This document shows, piece after piece, positions 10,514 through 19,088 of a stretch of 64,000 bases of DNA. Each line of letters starts with the position of its first letter. Position 1 is the stretch's first letter. Source of the DNA: JAJPKK01 sp963787675. Its GTDB lineage: Bacteria; Pseudomonadota; Alphaproteobacteria; Rhizobiales; Xanthobacteraceae. The stretch spans positions 372,001-436,000 of the forward strand of contig CAWBDV010000007.1 in NCBI GenBank assembly GCA_963787675.1, written 5' to 3'. Below the pieces are notes generated by a model, which was given only the letters and a program-made list of their open reading frames with translations, was not told the origin of the DNA and searched no databases. The position numbers and the translations under genes were made by a program.

Positions 10514-11770
10514 TCAATGTGCGTGCGAGATGTCGAGCGCCCCGGTGGCACCGAGCACCGGTGAGGAGATCGGGACGGACGTCGCATCGTACAGATAGAT
10601 GCTGTCGTACCGATGGCGAATTCGCTCAGGGTCCCATTGCTGGCTGATGTAAGCGACGCCGGTGTGGGAATCGACGAGGGCCTCATTGTGAAATGTTGCG
10701 GCCATGTTGCCGGACCGCTTGACGACGTCTGTTGTTCGCTCCCGGCGCGCCGTTTCATAGACCTGGAGCGCCGCGACCGGGTCGTGCGACCACTGCTCAA
10801 TGCACCGGCCGAGAACGTAGCCATCCTCGATGGCCATGTTGGCGCCTTGCCCAAGGAACGGCAGCATCGCGTGGCAAGCGTCGCCAAGAAGGCTGACACG
10901 CCCTACCGACCATCGTGGAAGCGGTTCGCGCAGGAACAGCCCCCACTTGTAGAACTGGTCGACGCTGCCGATGATCGAAAGGAGGTCCTGGTGCCAGCCG
11001 ACGAAGTCTCGCAGGCATTCGTCGTGTGATCCGGGATGCACCCACGATTCGAGCTGCCAATCGTCGCGCTCGACCTCGCCCACCATGTTCAGCAGCGCAC
11101 CGCGGCGGACCGGGTAGCACGTCACATGACCTCGCGGCCCGAGCCACTGCGTCGCGATCGGGCGGCGCAGATGCTCGGGCAGGCGTTCGATGGGGGCCAG
11201 GCCTCGCCATGCCAGGATGCCGGTGAACTTGGGTTCGGCGGGGCCGAACAGGCGTCGGCGAATCGTGGAGTGCAGTCCATCCGCGCCGATGAGGATGTCG
11301 CCTGTGGCATGCGCACCATCTTCCAAATGCAGGCGAACACTCGACTCGTCCTGCTCAAAGTCGGTGCAACGTGCGCAAAGGTGGATCGAATCCGGCTTAT
11401 GCCGCCGAACGGCATTCACCAGCATGGCGTGCAGGTCGCCGCGATGCATGAGATACATGGGCGAGCCAAACCGCTCGGTCGATGTGCCAGCGGCCGGGTC
11501 AAACAGCGACCAGGTTTGTCCTGTGCTCCACAGCCGGACCACTTTGTCGCCGGTCTCCACTCCCTCGCGCCGCACCGCGGGCTCAAGACCAAGCGCAAAC
11601 AGAACCCGCGTTCCGTTCGGCGAGAGCTGAAGTCCCGCGCCGACCTCGCGCAGCTCGGACGCCTGCTCGTAGAGATCGCAATCGATGCCGCGTTGAAGCA
11701 AGGCCAACGCGGCGGTCAATCCGCCAATGCCGGCCCCGGCTATCAATACCCGCGGCGTAGTCCGGCTCAT
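10514..11770 (-). CDS. FAD-dependent aromatic monooxygenase (NicC / salicylate hydroxylase-like)
   Basis: A 418-aa class A flavoprotein hydroxylase. It has the N-terminal dinucleotide fold GAGIGGLTAALALLQRG ending in LYEQA, the DG motif ILIGADGLHSTIRR near residue 160-170, and the GD motif VSLLGDACHAMLPFLGQGAN near residue 300. This pattern fits para-hydroxylases such as salicylate 1-hydroxylase, 3-hydroxybenzoate 6-hydroxylase and 6-hydroxynicotinate 3-monooxygenase (NicC). The reaction uses NAD(P)H and O2 to hydroxylate an aromatic or N-heteroaromatic ring. It lies 68 bases behind a Bug receptor and a NicX-like dioxygenase in one operon, which favours a hydroxypyridine-type substrate over salicylate. 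Substrate choice is inference. Confidence 0.88.
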   Translation of the reverse strand: MSRTTPRVLIAGAGIGGLTAALALLQRGIDCDLYEQASELREVGAGLQLSPNGTRVLFALGLEPAVRREGVETGDKVVRLWSTGQTWSLFDPAAGTSTERFGSPMYLMHRGDLHAMLVNAVRRHKPDSIHLCARCTDFEQDESSVRLHLEDGAHATGDILIGADGLHSTIRRRLFGPAEPKFTGILAWRGLAPIERLPEHLRRPIATQWLGPRGHVTCYPVRRGALLNMVGEVERDDWQLESWVHPGSHDECLRDFVGWHQDLLSIIGSVDQFYKWGLFLREPLPRWSVGRVSLLGDACHAMLPFLGQGANMAIEDGYVLGRCIEQWSHDPVAALQVYETARRERTTDVVKRSGNMAATFHNEALVDSHTGVAYISQQWDPERIRHRYDSIYLYDATSVPISSPVLGATGALDISHAH

Positions 11771-11838
11771 TCCCAGTCAGTCCTCAGTATTGTGCTCTCT
11801 GCAGGCGGCGCCTTGGCACCGTTTGCGTCCCGGAACCA

Positions 11839-12828
11839 TCATTCGTTCACTTTGATCTGGGCTTCGCGAATGACCGAGGCCCATCGGGCCTTCTCGCGCT
11901 GGATGAAGGCCGCCATGTCGGCCGGCGAACTTCCGACCGCCTCGATGCCGCCCATGTCTGCCATCCTCTGCCGCACATCCGCGTGATTGACCACCTCGGC
12001 GACCGCGGCCGAGATTTTCTCGCGCAACGCGATCGGCGTCCTCGGGGGTGCGTAGACCGCAAACCACGTCTCGGAAATGAGGTCCGGATAGACTTCAGGA
12101 AAGGCCGGGACACCGGGTAGCGCGGGGTTCCGTTTCTTCGCCGCCACGCCCAGCACACGCAAGCGGCCGGCGCGAACGTGTTCGATGGCGGTGCTGATGT
12201 CGACGAAGATCATATCCACCTGGCCAGCGACGAGGTCGGTCATGGCGAGCGCCACACCGCGATAAGGCACCTTGGTGAAGCTCACCCCCGCCTTGTGCTG
12301 GAACATTTCCGCGGTGAGATGCGGCACGCCGCCGTCACCCGCCGAGGCGTAGTTGAGCTTGCCTGGATTTGCCTTCGCATAGGCAACGAACGCGGCCAAG
12401 TCGTTCGCCGGCACGCTCGGATGAATCACGTGGACCAGCGGATTAGTGGCAATCTCCGATACGGGCTCGAGTGCCTCCGGGTCGAGGGTGCGATTTGGAT
12501 AAAGCAGCTTCTGCACGATCACCGGCGAGCCTGGACCGACGAGGAGCGTATAGCCGTCCGGCACTGCCTGCAGCACAGCTTCAATGCCGATCACGTTGCC
12601 GGCGCCGGGTCTGTTCTCGACCACGACAGGCTGCCCCCACTTGGCACGCAGCTGTTCTGCGATGATGCGAGCCATGGCATCGACGCTGCCACCGGGCGGC
12701 ACCGGACAGATGAAGCGGATCGGGCGGCTCGGATAATCATCGGCCCGCGCTAGCGCCGGCGCTAACAGGGCTAATCCGATGCCCGCGATAACGCGACGCC
12801 TCGTCGCTTCAAGACGCTGGAGATTCAT
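11839..12828 (-). CDS. Bug/TctC-family tripartite tricarboxylate-type solute receptor
   Basis: A 329-aa periplasmic receptor. The N-terminus (RRRVIAGIGLALLAPALARA) is a twin-Arg or Sec-like signal. The core is typical of Bug proteins: DDYPSRPIRFICPVPPGGSV, VVVENRPGAGNVIGIEAV, PDGYTLLVG, YAKANPGKLNYASAGDGG, KVPYRGVALAMTDLVAGQVD and AAFIQREKARWASVI. These bind carboxylated small molecules through their carboxylate groups. No TctA/TctB membrane genes are nearby, as is common for orphan Bug receptors. It lies between the NicX-like dioxygenase (15-base gap) and the flavin monooxygenase, so a carboxylated aromatic or pyridine ligand is a fair guess. Confidence 0.93.
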   Translation of the reverse strand: MNLQRLEATRRRVIAGIGLALLAPALARADDYPSRPIRFICPVPPGGSVDAMARIIAEQLRAKWGQPVVVENRPGAGNVIGIEAVLQAVPDGYTLLVGPGSPVIVQKLLYPNRTLDPEALEPVSEIATNPLVHVIHPSVPANDLAAFVAYAKANPGKLNYASAGDGGVPHLTAEMFQHKAGVSFTKVPYRGVALAMTDLVAGQVDMIFVDISTAIEHVRAGRLRVLGVAAKKRNPALPGVPAFPEVYPDLISETWFAVYAPPRTPIALREKISAAVAEVVNHADVRQRMADMGGIEAVGSSPADMAAFIQREKARWASVIREAQIKVNE

Positions 12829-12843
12829 CGCGCGCTTCTCGAT

Positions 12844-13884
12844 TCAGCGACCTGCCGCACGCAACTCGGCCGGGACGAGTCGTCCTTCTTTCACGATGAG
12901 CTGATTGTCGAGATAGAGGTCGCAATTGCGCAGCGGCAGATCCAGGTGACACCCGGTGTCGTTGGTGCCGCCGAGCTCGGCATTGGGGCCCGTCGAGAAC
13001 AATACGTTGCCGTAGAACGAGCGTCCGTCAACGCCGTTGGTGAAGGCGCCGAGGGGATTCGTGGCCATGAAATCCCATTGGGCTTTCTCGTCCATCCCCC
13101 ATCCGATGTGCGAGACCGCGTAGGCGCGGGGATCGTCGTAGCGCGCCATGAATGAACGCAGCAATTCGCCGTCCAAGTGATCGCCTTCGATCTTCGTCAC
13201 CATCCCTTGCTCAATCGTCATGCGGATGGGGTTGGAAAGGTAGCGCTTGAACGGGAATATGATGTCCCCTGTATTGAGCACAACGACGCCGTCGATCTTG
13301 GTGTCGTTGCCGCCCGTGTAGAGAAATCCGCCTGGCAAGTTGTCCCAGCGCCCGGGTTCGTCGGTGAAGCCGTACTGGGTGATGATGGGGTACTGGCCAA
13401 GCTCATAACGGATGTCCGTCCCGGCCGGCGAGGTGATGCGCAGCTCGCGTGCGGACGTGAGCATCTTCTCGCCGGCTTCGACACGCCGGCGTAGCGCCTC
13501 GGTCGGAAACATCCGGCGGATGACGTCAGGCGTCTCGCGCGACATGAGGATGCGCGCCCCAGCCTGCTGAATCTCCTTTTGCTCGGCCGACCACAGCAGG
13601 CCGACGAAATCGATGACCATGTCGGCCGACTTGAGCGCGTCGACCGCCGGGCGATTCCCGGTGAGGGAGGTCTGCTTTGTCTTTACTCCGGGCGCGGGCG
13701 GCCTGCGGCGCAGGTTTACCTGCATCGCGTGCGCTCCCCGTATTTCTGCGGCTGTGAGGTAGGCATCGACATCGGATGAACGATCGCCGCCTTCCGTCAG
13801 GACTGCAAGAACTTCACCCTGCTTCACCTTGCAAAGGTCAAGCACTGATCCGTAGAGCTTCACAAGATCAGAATTGTCGCTCAT
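12844..13884 (-). CDS. NicX-like 2,5-dihydroxypyridine dioxygenase family protein
   Basis: The 346-aa product matches the size and layout of NicX, the non-heme iron enzyme that opens 2,5-dihydroxypyridine between C5 and C6 to N-formylmaleamate; this family is distantly related to M29 aminopeptidases. The likely iron ligands are visible: His259 in AYAVSHIGWGMDEKAQWD, and His313 and Asp315 in NDTGCHLDLPLRNCDLYLDN, with spacing very like the His-His-Asp triad reported for NicX. GFTDEPGRWDNLPGGFLYTG is the other conserved block. The ATG at 13884 has a GGAGAG ribosome site. As first gene of the operon, it pairs with a NicC-like hydroxylase whose product class would be its substrate. The exact substrate is not proven. 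Confidence 0.8.
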   Translation of the reverse strand: MSDNSDLVKLYGSVLDLCKVKQGEVLAVLTEGGDRSSDVDAYLTAAEIRGAHAMQVNLRRRPPAPGVKTKQTSLTGNRPAVDALKSADMVIDFVGLLWSAEQKEIQQAGARILMSRETPDVIRRMFPTEALRRRVEAGEKMLTSARELRITSPAGTDIRYELGQYPIITQYGFTDEPGRWDNLPGGFLYTGGNDTKIDGVVVLNTGDIIFPFKRYLSNPIRMTIEQGMVTKIEGDHLDGELLRSFMARYDDPRAYAVSHIGWGMDEKAQWDFMATNPLGAFTNGVDGRSFYGNVLFSTGPNAELGGTNDTGCHLDLPLRNCDLYLDNQLIVKEGRLVPAELRAAGR

Positions 13885-14217
13885 CGGTCTCTCCACCTGC
13901 GCGCCACCCGGTCACCGCCGAGCGTAAGCCAGCCCGGTGATTATCCAATGCATATTGCGTACCGACATCAAGATTTTCTTGTTGGTCCGGCGTCGCTCGG
14001 CTTAAACCCGGTGGTTGTACCGGCGCTGAGCCAGCACTTTGTAGGCGACTGAACGAACGGTCGCGAACCGTTTGCAATCGTTACATCGTGCACGTGGTCG
14101 TGCACCCTTCGTGACATCGCCGCGTCTGCGCGAAATCTTACATCGACGGGCGTTTCGCCGGCTCCCAGCCAACTACGGGATTTTTGCCGCGCCGGTTCGT
14201 CTCGAACATGCTATCTA
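13885..14217. other. Divergent promoter region between the dioxygenase operon and the XRE regulator
   Basis: About 330 bases. It should hold the minus-strand promoter of the dioxygenase-receptor-monooxygenase operon and the plus-strand promoter of the regulator gene. The only clear element is the palindrome at its right end. No supported ORF or RNA gene. Confidence 0.4.
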
Positions 14218-14233
14218 ATCTCAATTATGAGAC
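14218..14233. promoter_or_regulatory. Candidate operator (TCTCA-ATTA-TGAGA) before the XRE gene
   Basis: The core TCTCAATTATGAGA (14219-14232) is a perfect inverted repeat with 5-bp arms and a 4-base centre. It ends eight bases before the regulator's ATG, so binding there would block its own translation start or promoter. The same half-sites recur at 20551-20566 in the promoter region of the MFS operon. Shared arms and XRE context suggest it is the regulator's own binding site. Confidence 0.65.
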
Positions 14234-14240
14234 GACGCAG

Positions 14241-15197
14241 ATGAAGAAGACCGGCTTGAGCGAGATCGGCCGCCGCCTGAAGGCACACCGGATCGGGCAA
14301 GGACAGACGGCCGATGAAATAGCAGAGAAGCTCGGCATTTCACGCGCCGCGGTCTACCGCATTGAGAGCGGTGAGCTGGTGAAGATCGAGACCCTCGAGC
14401 GGTTGGCCGCGGAGCTGCGCACCTCGCTGGCGTCGCTCCTCGGCGTCGGCATCGAATATTACTCGAATGCCGTCAGCTATTTCGAGCGCATGCGCCAGCT
14501 TGAGGAACAGTCGGATCAGGTCGTCGCGCACTTTCCGCCGATCTCGTATCTGCTCACATCGGACGAGTACGCAGTTCACCTCAAGAAAATGCTGGTGGAA
14601 TCGCTGCCGTCCTATGTGGAGAGTCCAAAAAAAGCGCTGCGGGAGATCGATGCCGTCATTGCCATTCTCGATGAGCGCAAGAAGACGCGCCGGCTTCGGC
14701 GATTGAGCGTCGTGAACCTGGTCACGATTCCTGAGATCGAGCGATGGCTGAAGCTCGGGGTCGTGGGGCGTTTCGATTTGCCGGAGAGCGAGGTCACGAT
14801 GCGGCGTCGCGCGGCGCGGGCCGAGGTCGAGAATTTGATGAATCTCGTTGGCGAGGAGCCAATGGGCGTCCAGATTGCGCTTCTCGACCACACCTTGCCG
14901 AACATTACGTTCCAGCTGTTTCGCAACAAGGAGCGGACCTTGCTCGGCTTGAGCCCCTTCCGGCTGGGCGGCGAATTGCCGAATATCCGGCTCGGGCTCG
15001 CCATGGTTACATCTGAGCCGCAAGCTGTCGAACTTTACGAACGGCTCGCCGAGGATCTTTGGCGCCATGCGCACAAGGGCAACGATGCGGTGAAATTATT
15101 GCGCGCGGCGCTCGATCGCTCGGGCATCAAGCCCGCAGGACGGACGACGCGCCGGGTTCAGAGGCATCAAAACGGCCAGCGCGCACCTAGCCGGTAA
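14241..15197 (+). CDS. XRE-family transcriptional regulator with a large C-terminal domain
   Basis: A 318-aa regulator. Residues about 5-65 form an XRE/Cro-type helix-turn-helix (EIGRRLKAHRIGQGQTADEI, then LGISRAAVYRIESGELVKIE). The remaining 250 residues have no family I can name; they look like a soluble alpha/beta ligand or protein-interaction domain (EVTMRRRAARAEVENLMNLV, LPNITFQLFRNKERTLLGLS). The ATG at 14241 is chosen because the helix-turn-helix starts right after it; upstream codons would run through the palindrome. It converges on, and overlaps by 11 bases, the last gene of the pyrimidine-like operon. Likely autoregulated through the adjacent palindrome. Confidence 0.85.
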   Translation: MKKTGLSEIGRRLKAHRIGQGQTADEIAEKLGISRAAVYRIESGELVKIETLERLAAELRTSLASLLGVGIEYYSNAVSYFERMRQLEEQSDQVVAHFPPISYLLTSDEYAVHLKKMLVESLPSYVESPKKALREIDAVIAILDERKKTRRLRRLSVVNLVTIPEIERWLKLGVVGRFDLPESEVTMRRRAARAEVENLMNLVGEEPMGVQIALLDHTLPNITFQLFRNKERTLLGLSPFRLGGELPNIRLGLAMVTSEPQAVELYERLAEDLWRHAHKGNDAVKLLRAALDRSGIKPAGRTTRRVQRHQNGQRAPSR

Positions 15198-15870
15198 CGC
15201 GCGACTCTCTCGCGATCCGGCCGCCATGGCGTGCTGACCATCCAGCAGGATCGCGGAGGAAGTTTTCGATTATCGCCCGATCTTCAACGGCAAGAGCAGA
15301 GTGATCCTGCAAAATGTCGGCCCAGGTCGCCAGCGCGTGCAACGCAACGCCGGCGTTGTTCAGTCGTTCGACCGCGCCGGGAAAAGCGTTGTTGAAAAAG
15401 ATCGTCAGCGCATGCTCGACAACGGCGCCGGCGGATCGCAATCCACGGACAAAGGCGAGCTTGCTGGTACCGTCCGTGGTCAAGTCGTCGATCAACAAAA
15501 CCCGCAATCCCTCGACGGAGCCACCCTCGACCTGTGCGTTGCGTCCGATGCCAAGCGGGCGTTTGCGCACGTAGCGCAGGGAAACGCGAGATCTCTCAGC
15601 CAGCAAGGTCGCGAAAGGGATGCCCGCGGTTTCGGCGCCTGCAAATGCGTCAAAAGCGTTCCAAGGCGCGGCCGCCAAATACTCGGCGGCAAGTTCGGTG
15701 ATCGCGCCGCGCACACTGTGCTCGCCGATCAGGACACGGCAGTCGACATAGACTGGGCTAGCCCACCCGGCCGCGAGAATAAACGGTTGCTGCCGACTGA
15801 TATGGATCGCGCCGGCATCAAGGAGCAGGCTTGCGACGCGTCGCCCTAATCCGGTCGCTTCCGAACCCAT
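15187..15870 (-). CDS. Orotate phosphoribosyltransferase-like protein
   Basis: A 227-aa type I phosphoribosyltransferase. Key signs are GAIHISRQQPFILAAGWASP-VYVD at the N-terminus (the PyrE substrate loop pattern), AGAETAGIPFATLLAER, the catalytic-loop RYVRKRPLGIG, and the PRPP-binding loop VLLIDDLTTDGTSK. PyrE joins orotate and PRPP to give OMP. It is the last gene of the MFS-PyrK-PyrD-M20 operon; a housekeeping pyrE would usually not sit with a hydrolase and carrier, so it may be a second copy that salvages imported orotate. The start at 15870 gives normal PyrE length; a TTG at 15900 is possible. Its end overlaps the convergent regulator gene. Confidence 0.85.
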   Translation of the reverse strand: MGSEATGLGRRVASLLLDAGAIHISRQQPFILAAGWASPVYVDCRVLIGEHSVRGAITELAAEYLAAAPWNAFDAFAGAETAGIPFATLLAERSRVSLRYVRKRPLGIGRNAQVEGGSVEGLRVLLIDDLTTDGTSKLAFVRGLRSAGAVVEHALTIFFNNAFPGAVERLNNAGVALHALATWADILQDHSALAVEDRAIIENFLRDPAGWSARHGGRIARESRVTG

Positions 15871-15952
15871 GATCACCCGTCTCCGATTGGCCTCGTTCAA
15901 TCCGCTACGCCATGAATGACTACGCCTATCATGGCGGGTCGTTCAGCGAGTT

Positions 15953-17236
15953 TCATGCGGACGCCTCCTGCAACGCGGCCGACATGACGGCAACGCCGGC
16001 AACGAAGTCGTCGATCGCCATCGCCTCATCTGGATTGTGCGAGCCGTGCTCGTTGCGAACGAAGATCATCGCGGACGGAATTCCTTGATTGGCGAAGACC
16101 GCGGCGTCGTGCCCAGCCCCGCTCGGCAGTTCTTCGTCCGGCAGGCCAAGTGCGCGCACGGTCGCTCGCAGCCGGCTGATCCAGCCAGGATCCATGACAG
16201 CAGGAGGCGATTCCAGCCGACGATCGAGCTCAAAAGTGACACCGCGCTCCTCGCCGATCAGGCGACATTCGGAGAGGAAAAGGTCGTAGAACGCTTCGAG
16301 GGTGTCCTTGCTCTGGCTCCGCAATTCGAAGCTGAACCGCAGCCGCCCCGGAATGCGGGCAATTGCGTGTTCGCGCGGATCGGTGCCGATAACCCCCGTC
16401 GTAATGACGAGATCGCGGCCACGTTCAAGCAACGTGCGCCAGTGATGATCGAGATGCGAAATCAGTTCCGAAGTGGCAAACATCGCGTCATGACGGAGCC
16501 AGCGTGGGACTGCGCCAGAATGGCCCGCCTCGCCGACGCATTCGACCACGCGATGGCGAATATTGCCGCGAATTCCTGTGACGATGCCGAGCGGCAAATC
16601 GCGTGCGACCAGGACGGGGCCCTGCTCGATATGCAGTTCGACCCATGCGGCGATGCTTGCAGTGTCGAGGAGCGGCTCTCCCTTTTCGATTCGGTCGACG
16701 TCGGCGCCAACCGCGCGCATGCATTCGCCCAGCGTGAGTTCCGCGTTCGTGTCCCTTGTCGCCAAATCCGCCGCAGTGAGAAGACCGAAGAGCGCGCTCG
16801 ACCCCATATAGGCCTTTCCGAACCGCGCGCTTTCCTCGCCGCGCAATCCGAAAAGCTTCAATGTACGCCGCGGCTGAAATTTACTTTCCTTGAAGCCGGC
16901 AAGCACTGCCAGTCCGGCGACTACGCCCGCGGCCCCGTCAAAATTGCCGCCGCGCGGAACCGAGTCGAGATGCGATCCGCAGGCAATGTAAGGCAGCCGC
17001 GGTTCGCTGCCTTCGAGGGTCACGACCAGATTGGCACCCGCGTCGCGTTCCGTGCGGAGGCCCAGGGTACGCGCTTTGGCTTCGATGATGTCGAGCGCCG
17101 CACTCTCGCCTTCGCCGAAGCTCGCGCGCGTGATGCCCTCAGCATCGCCGGTCGCGGCCCGTAACGAATCGAAGAGTTCGTTCGCGAGTGCGGACACCGG
17201 GGCGGCATTCCAAGATGTTTGCGCCCTCACATTCAT
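15953..17236 (-). CDS. M20-family N-carbamoyl-L-amino-acid hydrolase (ureidosuccinase/AllC-like)
   Basis: A 427-aa dinuclear metal amidohydrolase of the HyuC/AtzF-neighbour/AllC group, which removes carbamoyl from N-carbamoyl amino acids or allantoate. Metal ligands are visible in GSHLDSVPRGGNFDGAAGVV (near residue 87), LRGEESARFGKAYMGSSALF, AWVELHIEQGPVLVAR, and SGAGHDAAVFANQGIPSAM near residue 377; the end has HGSHNPDEAMAIDDFVAG. The ATG at 17236 overlaps the pyrD-like stop in an ATGA, giving translational coupling. Frames open further upstream are inside pyrD and were rejected. Next to dihydroorotate dehydrogenase subunits, N-carbamoyl-L-aspartate is the natural substrate guess; that is inference. 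Confidence 0.9.
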   Translation of the reverse strand: MNVRAQTSWNAAPVSALANELFDSLRAATGDAEGITRASFGEGESAALDIIEAKARTLGLRTERDAGANLVVTLEGSEPRLPYIACGSHLDSVPRGGNFDGAAGVVAGLAVLAGFKESKFQPRRTLKLFGLRGEESARFGKAYMGSSALFGLLTAADLATRDTNAELTLGECMRAVGADVDRIEKGEPLLDTASIAAWVELHIEQGPVLVARDLPLGIVTGIRGNIRHRVVECVGEAGHSGAVPRWLRHDAMFATSELISHLDHHWRTLLERGRDLVITTGVIGTDPREHAIARIPGRLRFSFELRSQSKDTLEAFYDLFLSECRLIGEERGVTFELDRRLESPPAVMDPGWISRLRATVRALGLPDEELPSGAGHDAAVFANQGIPSAMIFVRNEHGSHNPDEAMAIDDFVAGVAVMSAALQEASA

Positions 17237-18195
17237 GTTGGCGGATTGAGCCAGGCGAGATCCGGCTCGTCGGCTTCCTCGATAATGACGCCGCCAGTCA
17301 ATTCCGCGACACAGGCTATATCGCGATGCAAGCAAAAGGTCTCGAGCCCGTCGATGATGGTGGTCATCGCGGTCGGCTGGATGAACGTCGCGGTGCCAAC
17401 CTGCACGGCGGCAGCCCCGGCAAGCATGTACTCGACGGCGTCGTCGGAGGTCGAGATGCCGCCGCACGCGATAATCGGGATGCCGATGGCCTTCGCGCAC
17501 TGGAACACATGACGCAGGATGATTGGCTTGACCGCCGGCCCCGAAAGCCCGCCCATGATATTGCCGAGGCACGGCTTGAACGTTTTAAGGTCGATCGCCA
17601 TCGAGAGAATGGTATTCGCGACCACCACAGCGTCCGCGCCCGCCGCCTCCGCCGCCCGCGCGACTTCGGGCATGTCGCCGGTGTTCGGCGTGAGCTTAAC
17701 CCACAGCGGGAGCGAGGTTGCGCCACGCAGTTGGCGGGTGACGTGCTCCGTGGACTCCGGGCGCATGGCGAAAGCCTTGCCGTCCTCCTCGATGTTCGGG
17801 CAGGAAATGTTGGCTTCGATCGCCGCGACACCCGGCAGTGACAACTCCGCGGCAAGACTCGCGAAGCCGTCCGCGGTGGGTGCCGATATGCTCACCACCA
17901 ATGGCGTATCGTAGCGCGCGTAGTACGGGAGCATCTCGTTGATGAAATAGGGTACGCCCTTGGACGGTATGCCGATTGCGTTGATAAGGCTGTGGGGCCG
18001 CTCGACGACGCGGGGCAATGGATTTCCCAGTCTCAACTCACGCGTGATCGTTTTGGTAACGAAAGCACCAAGCCGGGTGAAATCCACCGCCTGGTCCAGT
18101 CCTTCGGCGAAAGTCCCCGAGGCGGGCATGACCGGATTGCGGAGCTTCATATGTCCGATCGTCACCGACAGATCGACCGCGGACATTGAGCTCAC
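17233..18195 (-). CDS. Dihydroorotate dehydrogenase class 1B-like catalytic subunit
   Basis: A 320-aa FMN TIM-barrel protein of the PyrD class 1 group: LRNPVMPASGTFAEGLDQAV, KTITRELRLGNPLPRVVE, a catalytic Cys in EANISCPNIEEDGKAF (class 1 enzymes use Cys as base), PLWVKLTPNTGDM, VVVANTILSMAIDLKTFKP, and the FMN-phosphate loops GGLSGPAVKP, IIACGGISTSDDAVEYMLAG and VQVGTA. It interconverts dihydroorotate and orotate. The PyrK-like partner is immediately upstream with a GTGA start/stop overlap. Most alphaproteobacteria make UMP with the membrane class 2 enzyme, so a class 1B pair in this setting points to a second, possibly catabolic, use. A dihydropyrimidine dehydrogenase-like role is an alternative. 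Confidence 0.9.
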   Translation of the reverse strand: MSSMSAVDLSVTIGHMKLRNPVMPASGTFAEGLDQAVDFTRLGAFVTKTITRELRLGNPLPRVVERPHSLINAIGIPSKGVPYFINEMLPYYARYDTPLVVSISAPTADGFASLAAELSLPGVAAIEANISCPNIEEDGKAFAMRPESTEHVTRQLRGATSLPLWVKLTPNTGDMPEVARAAEAAGADAVVVANTILSMAIDLKTFKPCLGNIMGGLSGPAVKPIILRHVFQCAKAIGIPIIACGGISTSDDAVEYMLAGAAAVQVGTATFIQPTAMTTIIDGLETFCLHRDIACVAELTGGVIIEEADEPDLAWLNPPT

Positions 18196-19088
18196 GGCAG
18201 CGCCTCATGGAGGTCGAATACCGGCCCGTCCCAGCAGACGCGACGCTGAATGATCTCGCCTTGGACGTTGAAGTCACGCACGCAGCAGAAGCACATGCCG
18301 ACGCCGCAAGCCATTTGCTGTTCCATCGCCGCCTGTCCCGGAAGCGCGAACTCGTGAGCGAGCCGCTGTTGGACCCGCAGGAGCCGGCTCGATCCGCACG
18401 TGAAGAACGCATCACAGCGGCCCTCAGCGATGAGGCGGCGAAGAATCCGCTCGACATTCGCGGGGCCGCTTGTGGATTGGGAGTCCGTCACCACGATGAC
18501 TTCAGCGTCGTGGTTGCGAAAAAGATCAACGGAGACGACAAGCTCCGGGCGCCGCGCTGAAAATACGGCCGTTACTTCGATGCCGATTTGCTGCGCCGCC
18601 TTAGCAAGCGGAGCGAGCGTCGCGAGGCCGGCGCCGCGTCCGACCGCCACGATGTGACGCCACGCCGGATTGAGATCAAACCCGTGACCGAGGGGCCCCA
18701 TGATGTCGAGGCTGTCGCCGGCCTTCAGTGTATCGAGCCCGCGCGTGCCCGCGCCGGTCACTTTGTAGAGAAACTCAACCCGCCGCTCGGCGCCGTTTGT
18801 TCCGTAGATGCTCATGGGGCGTCGTAGGAACGGCTGCTCGCTGGCAGGATGCGGACACAGAAGCTGAAAAAATTGGCCGGGAGCGCCTTTGGCGGCGATC
18901 TCGCTGCAAGCAACAACGAGGTGCCGATATTCGGCGTTGACCGGATCGTTGGTAATCACCTTCGCGATCTCTGCCACGATCGTCGGTTCGAAGGGCTTGC
19001 GAGAATCCGCCGAGCGTCCCCGCAAACGATTATCAGTTTCGCCGACGGGTACGCTCGACACGGCCGACCGGTCAGGAGAGCGCGGCAC
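18192..19088 (-). CDS. PyrK-like FAD/2Fe-2S electron-transfer subunit
   Basis: A 298-aa flavoprotein reductase of the DHOD 1B electron-transfer type. The N-terminal half has the FAD barrel signature (PFLRRPMSIYG, VTGAGTRGLDTLKAGDSLDI-MGPLG). The middle has the NAD-binding fold (HIVAVGRGAGLATLAPLAKA). The C-terminus has the four-Cys 2Fe-2S site: CGVGMCFCC, then VCWDGPVF. It passes electrons between NAD(H) and the catalytic FMN. The assigned GTG at 19088 overlaps the MFS gene's end by 17 bases; a start a few codons later is possible because the first 30 residues are not conserved. Confidence 0.88.
   Translation of the reverse strand: MPRSPDRSAVSSVPVGETDNRLRGRSADSRKPFEPTIVAEIAKVITNDPVNAEYRHLVVACSEIAAKGAPGQFFQLLCPHPASEQPFLRRPMSIYGTNGAERRVEFLYKVTGAGTRGLDTLKAGDSLDIMGPLGHGFDLNPAWRHIVAVGRGAGLATLAPLAKAAQQIGIEVTAVFSARRPELVVSVDLFRNHDAEVIVVTDSQSTSGPANVERILRRLIAEGRCDAFFTCGSSRLLRVQQRLAHEFALPGQAAMEQQMACGVGMCFCCVRDFNVQGEIIQRRVCWDGPVFDLHEALP

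Noticed and set aside
10514..11770. Calling the flavin monooxygenase salicylate hydroxylase outright
   Set aside because: Class A hydroxylases of this group cannot be told apart by motifs alone; the NicX-like neighbour points to another substrate.
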